From assembly GCA_035454085.1 (NCBI GenBank), contig DAOTEJ010000044.1:1-20859 (forward strand): DNA of 20,859 bases, given 5' to 3'. This stretch comes from DAOTEJ01 sp035454085 (GTDB taxonomy: Bacteria; Pseudomonadota; Gammaproteobacteria; Burkholderiales; Burkholderiaceae_F). The translations under genes and the position numbers were made by a program. Positions within the stretch are counted from its first letter, which is position 1, and every line of letters starts with the position of its first letter. The notes beneath the pieces were generated by a model. It saw only the letters and a list, made by a program, of their open reading frames with translations. It did not search any database and was not told the DNA's origin. Shown here one piece after another: positions 14,841 to 20,859 of the stretch.

Positions 14841-16386
14841 ACTGCGCTCCCTGATCGTCGTGCTGGGCGACCAGCTCGACCTCGACGCGGCGGCCTTCGA
14901 CGGCTTCGATGCTGCGCTCGACGCGGTCTGGATGGCCGAGGTGAGCGAGGAGTCGACGCACGTCTGGTCGAGCAAGCCGCGCACCGCGCTGTTCCTGGCG
15001 GCGATGCGCCACTTCGCGCTCGCCCTGGAGGACGCCGGCCGGCCGCTGCACTACACCCGCCTGGACGCGCCCGACAACGCGGGCAGCCTGAAGGCGCAGC
15101 TGCAGGCCGACATCGCGCGGCTGCGCCCCGCCCGCCTGGTGATGACCGCCCCGGGCGACTGGCGCGTGCTGCAAGCCCTCCGGGCGGTGAGCGAAGCGAC
15201 CGGCCTGCCGCTGGAAATCCGCGAGGACCGCCACTTCTTCGTCACGGTGCGCGAGTTCGCGGCCCATGCCCAGGGTCGCAAGTCCCTGCGCATGGAGTAC
15301 TTCTACCGCGAGCAGCGCAAGCGCCACCGCGTGCTGATGCACGAGGCCGAGCCGGTGGGCGGACAGTGGAACTTTGACGCGGACAACCGCGAAGCCTTCG
15401 GTCCCGCGGGCCCTGGCGCCGTGCCCTCGCGCGCAGCCTTCGCGCCCGACGCCATCACGCGCGAAGTGATCGCGCTCGTGGCCTCGCGCTTCGCGAATCA
15501 CCCCGGCCAACTCGAGAGCTTTGCCTGGCCGGTCACGCGTGCGCAGGCGCTGCAGGCCTTGCAGGTCTTTGTTCGGGAGCGCCTGCCGCTGTTCGGTCGC
15601 TACCAGGACGCGATCTGGCCGGGCGACCCGTGGCTCTACCACGCGCACCTGTCGGCGGCGCTCAACCTGAAGCTGCTCAACCCGCGCGAGGTGGTGGCCG
15701 CGGCCGTAGCCGCCTACCACGAGGGGGCCGCGCCGCTGGCCAGCGTGGAAGGCTTCGTGCGCCAGATCCTGGGCTGGCGCGAGTACGTGCGCGGCATCTA
15801 CTGGACCCGCATGCCGGCCTACGCACAGGGCAACGCCCTCGACGCCCAGGCCGATCTGCCGGCGTGGTACTGGAGCGGCGCCACCGACATGGCCTGCCTG
15901 CGCGACGCGCTGGCGCAGACGCTGACACACGGCTACGCCAATCACATCCAGCGACTGATGGTCACGGGCCTGTTCGCGCTGATGCTCGGCGTTCAGCCGC
16001 AGCGGGTGCACGCCTGGTACCTCGCCGTCTACGTCGATGCGGTCGAATGGGTCGAGCTGCCCAACACCCTGGGCATGAGCCAGTACGCCGACGGCGGCGC
16101 GATGGCGAGCAAGCCCTACATCGCCACCGGCAAGTACATCGAACGCATGAGCCCGCATTGCCAGGGCTGCCGCTACGACCCCGCGCAGCGCAGCGGCGAC
16201 AAGGCATGCCCTTTCACCACCCTGTATTGGGATTTCCTGATGCGCCACGAGGCGCTGCTGGCCGGCAACCCGCGCATGGCCCTGCAGGTGAAGAACCTCG
16301 CCCGCCTGAGCGACGCGCAGAGGCAGGCAGTGAGCGAGCGCGCGGCCGCCATCCGGCGCGGCGAAGTAGGAGTAGCGCGTGATTGA
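14833..16386 (+). CDS. Iron-sulfur photolyase/cryptochrome (FeS-BCP, PhrB-like)
   Basis: This 517-residue flavoprotein belongs to the iron-sulfur bacterial cryptochrome/photolyase group, whose characterised members repair (6-4) photoproducts or sense blue light. The GTG start (VAELRSLIVVLGDQL) overlaps the DUF2256 gene by 8 bp. The N-terminal alpha/beta antenna domain occupies about 1-130. The helical catalytic domain includes GRYQDAIWPGDPWLYHAHLSAALN and LGWREYVRGIYW. The cluster Cys are C355, C443, C446 and C459; their spacing is the same as C350/C438/C441/C454 of Agrobacterium PhrB. The FAD-contact region YVDAVEWVELPNTLGMSQYADGG is conserved. FAD, a [4Fe-4S] cluster and a lumazine antenna are expected from the family. 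DNA repair is likely; a sensory role remains possible. Confidence 0.95.
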   Translation: MAELRSLIVVLGDQLDLDAAAFDGFDAALDAVWMAEVSEESTHVWSSKPRTALFLAAMRHFALALEDAGRPLHYTRLDAPDNAGSLKAQLQADIARLRPARLVMTAPGDWRVLQALRAVSEATGLPLEIREDRHFFVTVREFAAHAQGRKSLRMEYFYREQRKRHRVLMHEAEPVGGQWNFDADNREAFGPAGPGAVPSRAAFAPDAITREVIALVASRFANHPGQLESFAWPVTRAQALQALQVFVRERLPLFGRYQDAIWPGDPWLYHAHLSAALNLKLLNPREVVAAAVAAYHEGAAPLASVEGFVRQILGWREYVRGIYWTRMPAYAQGNALDAQADLPAWYWSGATDMACLRDALAQTLTHGYANHIQRLMVTGLFALMLGVQPQRVHAWYLAVYVDAVEWVELPNTLGMSQYADGGAMASKPYIATGKYIERMSPHCQGCRYDPAQRSGDKACPFTTLYWDFLMRHEALLAGNPRMALQVKNLARLSDAQRQAVSERAAAIRRGEVGVARD

Positions 16387-17584
16387 CGCGCTCCCGCCCA
16401 CGCTCGCCGCGGCGCGGCAGCGCATCGCCGCGGTGCAGCCGGCCGCCTACGCGCGCACCCGCAACGCGCTCGACGGCGCGGTCAGCGGCCTGTCGCCCTA
16501 CATCACCCACGGCTTCGTGACGCTGGCCGAGGTGCTGGCCGGCGTGGTGTCACGCCACCCGCTTGGCGTGCAGCACAAGTTCGTCTTCGAGCTTGGCTGG
16601 CGCGCCTACTTTCGTCATGTCTGGCAGCACCGCGGTGCGGGCATCTTCGACTCCTTGCACCAGGGCCCGCTGCCCGAGGAGGCCTATGCCCGCGAGTTGC
16701 CAGCCGATATCCGCGAAGGCTGCACCGGGGTGCCGGTGGTGGACGAGGCCGTGCGTGCGCTCTATGCCACCGGCACGCTGCACAACCACGCGCGCATGTG
16801 GCTGGCCAGTTACCTGGTGCACGTGCGCAAGGTGCATTGGCGCGTCGGCGCCGACTGGCTCTACGGCCACCTGCTCGACGGCGATCTGGCCAGCAATCAC
16901 CTCAGCTGGCAATGGGTGGCCGGCACCGCCAGCCGCAAGCCCTATCTGTTCAACGCCGAGAACGTGGCCCGCTATGCACCCGCGTCCTGGCACAGCCCCG
17001 GCAGCGTGATCGACACCACCTACGAGGCGCTCGACCGTCTTGCGCGTCGGCCGCCACCGCCCGGAAGCGATCGGCAGGCAAGACATCGCCCCCCGGTGTC
17101 GGCCGAGCCGCGTCTTGCAAGCGCACCGCCTGCGGCGCTCGGCGTGAGCGCGCCCGATGCCGCGGCCGTGGCCGGCCGCGAGGTCTGGCTCGTGCATCCC
17201 TGGAGCCTGGGCGAACTGCCGGCGGCCTTGCCCGCCGGCGCGGCGGTGATCGGGATCTTCGTGGCGGACTTTCACCGCGCCTGGCCGTGGAGCGAACGGC
17301 GCTGGCACTTCGTCGGCCGCCGCATGGCCGAACTCGCCTCCCATTGCTGGTTCGGGGACGCCACCGCCATCGGTACCGCGCTGCAAGGCGCCCGCAGCGT
17401 GCGCAGCATCGCAGCGCCACACCTCGCGCCCTGGCTGGCGCGCTGGGCCGAGTGCGAGCCGGAGCCGACGCTCTTCCCTCCGGTCGAGCGCCGCTGCGAC
17501 TCATTTTCGCAGTGGTGGGCGCGCACCACTCGCGGGCTGGACTCAGCCACAGACCTCTTGACCGTCAACCAGGTACCCGCATGA
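16379..17584 (+). CDS. Photolyase-like protein with FAD domain first and an alpha/beta-like domain last
   Basis: This 401-residue protein starts at a GTG overlapping the FeS photolyase by 8 bp. It opens directly in the photolyase FAD-binding domain: GLSPYITHGFVTLAEVL (37-53), FELGWRAYFRHVW (70-82), TGVPVVDEAVRALYATG (116-132), LHNHARMWLASYLV (134-147), WRVGADWLYGHLLDGDLASN (154-173), SWQWVAGT and KPYLFNAENVARYAP. The usual N-terminal alpha/beta domain is missing. After a Pro-rich linker (about 223-265), residues 268-355 read VWLVHPWSLGELPAALPAGAAVIGIFVADF and WPWSERRWHFVGRRMAEL, which look like the missing antenna domain moved to the C-terminus. The position next to the FAD N5, Asn in class I photolyases, appears to be His174. 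Whether it repairs DNA or acts as a cryptochrome is open. Confidence 0.85.
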   Translation: MIDALPPTLAAARQRIAAVQPAAYARTRNALDGAVSGLSPYITHGFVTLAEVLAGVVSRHPLGVQHKFVFELGWRAYFRHVWQHRGAGIFDSLHQGPLPEEAYARELPADIREGCTGVPVVDEAVRALYATGTLHNHARMWLASYLVHVRKVHWRVGADWLYGHLLDGDLASNHLSWQWVAGTASRKPYLFNAENVARYAPASWHSPGSVIDTTYEALDRLARRPPPPGSDRQARHRPPVSAEPRLASAPPAALGVSAPDAAAVAGREVWLVHPWSLGELPAALPAGAAVIGIFVADFHRAWPWSERRWHFVGRRMAELASHCWFGDATAIGTALQGARSVRSIAAPHLAPWLARWAECEPEPTLFPPVERRCDSFSQWWARTTRGLDSATDLLTVNQVPA

Positions 17585-18003
17585 CGACCGAACCCTCGAA
17601 GCCGGGGCCGCCGCCCCCGTTGACCGTGCTCTACGACGGCGCCTGCCCCTTGTGCCGGCGCGAGATCGGCCTGTATCGCGACCTGCCGTCGGACACTGCG
17701 GTGTGCTACGCCGACGTGAGCGACGCAGCCTTGCCGCTGCCCGAGGGCACGACGCGCGAGCAACTGCTGGCGCGCTTTCACGTGCGTCGCAGCGATGGCG
17801 AACTGCTCAGTGGCGCCCAGGCCTTTCTTGCCCTGTGGGCGGTGCTGCCCGGCTGGCGTTGGCTGGCTTGGATCGGGCGTGCGCCGGGTGCCGCGTGGGT
17901 GATGGAGCGCGGCTACCGCGGGTTTTTGCGCTGGCGGCCGGCGCTGCAGCGCCTGGCCGCACGGCTCGACCGACCGAAACCCCGCGACCCAGCGCCCCGC
18001 TGA
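17581..18003 (+). CDS. DCC-family thiol-disulfide oxidoreductase-like protein (DUF393)
   Basis: This 140-residue protein has the family signature YDGACPLCRREI at 18-29, with the Cys pair C22 and C25 in a DGxCPxC motif, as in the DCC (DUF393) family with a thioredoxin-like fold. Later segments (SGAQAFLALWAVLPGWRWLAWI, about 97-118) are hydrophobic and may associate with the membrane. The ATG overlaps the previous stop as ATGA, so it is translated with the photolyase genes. The family is predicted to have disulfide redox activity, but the substrate is unknown. The Pro-rich N-terminus and basic C-terminus are unremarkable. Confidence 0.9.
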   Translation: MTTEPSKPGPPPPLTVLYDGACPLCRREIGLYRDLPSDTAVCYADVSDAALPLPEGTTREQLLARFHVRRSDGELLSGAQAFLALWAVLPGWRWLAWIGRAPGAAWVMERGYRGFLRWRPALQRLAARLDRPKPRDPAPR

Positions 18004-18035
18004 ACGCTCTCCCATCCATTGACGGAGCCCACACC

Positions 18036-18767
18036 ATGACTGCGATCGCTCTCATCACCGGTGCCAGCGGCGGCATCGGCCGCGCGCTGGCGCGCGAGCT
18101 CCAGGGCCAGGGTTGCAAAGTCGCTGCTGTCGGACGCGACGCCGGCCGCCTGGCCGACGTGGACGCGACGGTCCTGATCACCGCCGACACCACCACGCCC
18201 GAGGGCGCTGCGCTGGCGCTCAAGGCCTGCCAGGAGACGCTCGGCGCCGCGCCCACCCTGCTGGCGCACTGCGTGGGCAGCACGCTGATCGCGCCGCTGC
18301 ACCGCACCCGCGCGGAAGCCTACCGTGAGGTGATGCGCGTCAACCTCGACAGCGCGGTGTTCGTGCTGCAGGCCTGGATCGCGGCGCTGGAGGGCGCGCC
18401 CGGCGCGGCCGTGTTCGCCAGTTCGGTGGTGGCGCGCATCGGGGTGGCGAATCACGAGGCCATCGCCGCGGCCAAGGGCGGGGTCGAAGCCCTGGTGCGC
18501 AGTGCCGCGGCCACCTACGCGGCTCAGGGACTGCGCATCAACGCCGTGGCCCCTGGCCTGACCGAGACGCCGATGACCGCCGCCATGCTCAAGCTGCCGG
18601 CGATGCGCGAAGGCGCAGCGCGCCAGTACCCGCTGGGCGGCGTGCAAACCGCCGATCAAGTGGCCGAGGTGATGGCCTGGCTGCTCGGCGAGGGCGCGGC
18701 CCGCCTGACCGGGCAGGTGATCGCCGTGGATGGCGGCTTCACGACGGTGCGGCCGCTGGTGAAGTAG
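18036..18767 (+). CDS. Short-chain dehydrogenase/reductase with Ile in place of the catalytic Tyr
   Basis: The product has 243 residues, of normal SDR length. The Rossmann motif ITGASGGIG is at 7-15, RVNLDSA with N103 is present, and catalytic Ser130 lies in FASSVVARIG. The C-terminal TGQVIAVDGG is also classical. The YxxxK pair is broken: in NHEAIAAAKGG the Tyr position (143, 13 after Ser130) is Ile, while Lys147 remains. The protein may thus bind NAD(P) without classical catalysis, or use another residue. I recall similar NHEAIAAAK-type SDRs in photolyase clusters, so this may be a subfamily trait rather than a mutation. The gene follows DUF393 by 32 bp and probably ends the operon. Confidence 0.9.
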   Translation: MTAIALITGASGGIGRALARELQGQGCKVAAVGRDAGRLADVDATVLITADTTTPEGAALALKACQETLGAAPTLLAHCVGSTLIAPLHRTRAEAYREVMRVNLDSAVFVLQAWIAALEGAPGAAVFASSVVARIGVANHEAIAAAKGGVEALVRSAAATYAAQGLRINAVAPGLTETPMTAAMLKLPAMREGAARQYPLGGVQTADQVAEVMAWLLGEGAARLTGQVIAVDGGFTTVRPLVK

Positions 18768-18968
18768 TCGCCCCCGGGCGGGCGCGCGCTGCGCCGCCAC
18801 GAGCGCCCTTGCCTTGCGGCGCAGGGTACATTTCGCACTGGCCTCCGCCGCCAGGTGGAGTGCACTTTCGTCGAGGACTTCTCTCTTGGGCCTGCTCTTG
18901 CTTGGCACGAAGGCTGGGTGGCCGAGCGCCAAGCAGTGCGCCGCGGGCGGCTCTGGCGGAACTGAACG
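18768..18968. other. 201-bp gap with a weak hairpin after the SDR gene
   Basis: No gene is visible here on either strand. An 8-bp inverted repeat (TGCGCCGC at 18790-18797 and GCGGCGCA at 18816-18823, 18-base loop) could form a hairpin after the SDR gene, but lacks a T-run. TACATT at 18827-18832 is a possible -10 box for the downstream AsmA gene; no good -35 is seen. Confidence 0.3.
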
Positions 18969-20859
18969 GTGAAGCTGCGCTGGCGCCGCTGGGCGATCGC
19001 GCTCGTGCTGCCGGTCGCCTTGATCATCCTCGTGGCGATCCTGGCGGTGGCTGCGGGCGTGTCGATCGACGCATCGCGCTGGCGCGACACGGCCGCTCAG
19101 CGCGCCTCCGCCATGCTCGGCCGCCCGGTCGCCCTGCACGGCCCGCTGCGCGTGACCCTGGGCCGCGGCCCGGTGCTGCTCATCGGCGACGCACGGGTGC
19201 TAAGCCCCGAGGGATTTCAGGCCACCGAGCTCGCGACTCTCGGCGAAGCCAGGGTCGCCTTCGACCTGCTCGACCTTCTGCGCGGCAAAGTGCGCCCGCG
19301 CAGCATCGAGGCTGCCGACTTGACCGTCCACCTGGAACGTCGCGCCGACGGCCGCGGCAACTGGACCGCGCAGACGCCGCGCGCGCGGAACGACGCACCT
19401 ACCGACCTTGACCTCGGCGAGGTACGCATCGAACGGGCCGCGGTGCACTGGCACGATGAGCGCACCGCCACGCGCCGCGTGATCGATCTTGCTGCACTGT
19501 CGGTCGGCACCGCGGCGGATGGTGGCCTGAAATTGTCGCTGAGCGGGCGGGTCGACGCATCGCCGCAAGTCGAGCTGCAGGTAGAAGGCGGCCCGGTGCG
19601 CGTGCTCCTCGACGGCGGCGCGCCCTGGCCGTTCACGCTCGACGCCCGCTCGAGCGCAGGCCGCTTGCGGGCCGACGGAGCGCTCGACGCCAGCCACAAG
19701 CAACTGCGGGCTCAGTTCGACGCGGCGCTCGACGACCCCGCACTGCTCGCCCGCCAGTTCGGCCTCGACCCGCCGCCGCTCGGCGCGGCGGCGCTGCGCG
19801 GCATCGCCTCGCTTGGAACCACGGCCATCCAGTTGACCGAGCTGCGCGGCACGATCGCGGGCTCAGAGCTCGCCGGCGAATTTGCGCTGAACTGGGCCGG
19901 ACCGCGCCCGCGGCTCACTGGTGCAGCGCATGTCTCCCAGTTCGACTTCGGCCCGTGGATCGGCCCGCGCGCCGCCTCCCCCGCCGCGCGCCGTGAGGAC
20001 GGCGGCGCCGGCTGGCAGACGGTGGCGCTGCGCGCTTCTGCGCCGATCGACACCGAGCTCGATCTGCGTTTGGACCAGGGCCTCGGCCTGCCTCTCGAGT
20101 TGCGCGACGCGACTCTTGCCATACGTAGCGACGCGGCGGGTCTGCGCGCGCCGCTGAGCGCAACGGTCGCTGGCGTGAGCGTGGCCGGCGAGATCAAGCT
20201 CGGCGCCGCCGAGGCGACACCTGCGCTGTCTGTGCAACTCGCCACTCGCGATCAGCCGCTCGGGGCAGTGGTGCAGAGCCTGTGGCAGGTGCCAGAGCTC
20301 GAAGGCGTGCTCGGGCGTCTGGAGCTGCGGCTCAGCGGCCGTGGCGAAACCCTGGGCGCTTGGGCGCAGGAACTCGATGCGTCGATGTTGGTCACCGACC
20401 TCAGCGCAGCACTGCGCCGGCCGCAGGACAAAGAGCCCGTGGCGGTTCGGCTCGACCGCCTGGCGCTGCGGGCGACGCGCAGCGAGGGCCTGCGCGGCGA
20501 GGGACGCGCCGTGCTGGCGGGCGAGCGCGTGGCCCTGGCGATTCGGGGCGGCCGCCTGGTCGATCTGCTGGGCGCGGGAGCGCTTCCCCTCGAAGTCGAA
20601 GCGAGGGCCGCGCCCGCCACGCTGCGCATCGCCACCGAGCTCAGCGCTGCGCCGAGCGTCTCCGCCGGGCCGCTGCGCTTCGACTTCAGGGCGCGCCGCT
20701 CCGGTGAGCTCGCGGCCTGGCTGCCGGTCGCACCTGACTCGACTCTGCCGATTGCGCTGCGCGGACGCCTGCGCCTGAGCGACGAGGCCTGGCGCCTCGA
20801 CCAGACCACGCTAGTCCTGGGGCGCAGCGATCTGAGGCTCGAGGGCAGCGGCCCGCGCG
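18969..20859 (+). CDS. AsmA-family protein (3' end outside window)
   Basis: The frame is open from a GTG at 18969 to the window end, about 630 residues. An in-frame TGA at 18963 makes this GTG the first possible start. Residues 8-30 are one hydrophobic membrane anchor (ALVLPVALIILVAILAVAAG), then SIDASRWRDTAAQRASAMLGRPVALHGPLRV, the typical AsmA N-terminal segment, and DLLDLLRGKVRPRSIEAADLTVHLER. The rest is long beta-rich repeats without Cys, as expected for a periplasmic bridge-like protein of the AsmA/TamB group thought to move or organise lipids at the outer membrane. The usual length is 600-1200 residues, so the C-terminal AsmA domain may lie outside. Any link to the light module is unproven. 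Confidence 0.88.
   Translation, partial: MKLRWRRWAIALVLPVALIILVAILAVAAGVSIDASRWRDTAAQRASAMLGRPVALHGPLRVTLGRGPVLLIGDARVLSPEGFQATELATLGEARVAFDLLDLLRGKVRPRSIEAADLTVHLERRADGRGNWTAQTPRARNDAPTDLDLGEVRIERAAVHWHDERTATRRVIDLAALSVGTAADGGLKLSLSGRVDASPQVELQVEGGPVRVLLDGGAPWPFTLDARSSAGRLRADGALDASHKQLRAQFDAALDDPALLARQFGLDPPPLGAAALRGIASLGTTAIQLTELRGTIAGSELAGEFALNWAGPRPRLTGAAHVSQFDFGPWIGPRAASPAARREDGGAGWQTVALRASAPIDTELDLRLDQGLGLPLELRDATLAIRSDAAGLRAPLSATVAGVSVAGEIKLGAAEATPALSVQLATRDQPLGAVVQSLWQVPELEGVLGRLELRLSGRGETLGAWAQELDASMLVTDLSAALRRPQDKEPVAVRLDRLALRATRSEGLRGEGRAVLAGERVALAIRGGRLVDLLGAGALPLEVEARAAPATLRIATELSAAPSVSAGPLRFDFRARRSGELAAWLPVAPDSTLPIALRGRLRLSDEAWRLDQTTLVLGRSDLRLEGSGPR

Noticed and set aside
13468..16425. 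985-residue open frame on the - strand opposite the photolyase genes
   Set aside because: It lies antisense to three well-supported overlapping genes and is rich in Arg, Gly, Ala and His without any domain. Long antisense frames are common in GC-rich DNA.
18809..19411. 200-residue + strand frame overlapping the start of the AsmA gene
   Set aside because: It is in a different frame from the membrane anchor and AsmA segment, is rich in Arg, Pro and Gly, and shows no domain.

Overview
The window is a gene-dense, very GC-rich bacterial segment with no stretch over 300 bases lacking a gene. I saw no tRNA, rRNA, CRISPR array, insertion sequence or phage gene. Protein types and gene style (PurT, small c551-like cytochromes, a NarL-type regulator beside a hybrid kinase, LitR-like MerR next to photolyases) point to a proteobacterium, most likely a betaproteobacterium of the Burkholderiales kind. 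No marker gene here fixes the genus. A V/A-type ATPase in such a genome is unusual.

Left part, + strand (1-6882): the 3' end of the V/A-ATPase A subunit gene, then B and D, then a RatA/Coq10-like START protein whose GTG start overlaps the stop of D. Two tandem 93-residue monohaem cytochromes c follow, near-copies that share an 83-bp identical block and lack the usual distal Met. A strong Rho-independent terminator closes the second. Next come purT and a NarL/FixJ response regulator with a perfect-looking -10 box so close to the ATG that the mRNA may be leaderless.

Middle part, - strand (6890-13431), in transcription order: a MerR regulator, a TadA tRNA deaminase with an extra N-terminal domain, an LD-carboxypeptidase overlapping tadA by 14 bp, an aldehyde dehydrogenase, and a membrane-bound hybrid histidine kinase 2 bp after the dehydrogenase. 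The kinase ends 7 bp from the convergent response regulator, so the two may form one signalling pair.

Right part, + strand (13540-20859): diverging from merR is a tightly overlapping operon. It encodes an FAD amine-oxidase/renalase-like protein, a 55-residue DUF2256 protein, an iron-sulfur photolyase (FeS-BCP/PhrB type), a second photolyase-like protein with its two domains apparently in reversed order, a DCC-family (DUF393) thiol protein and an SDR in which the catalytic Tyr is replaced by Ile. After a 201-bp gap an AsmA-family protein runs off the window end. The MerR regulator has a cobalamin-domain-like middle part but no B12-binding motif. The merR-to-SDR block looks like a light/UV-stress repair module and is the most interesting system here.
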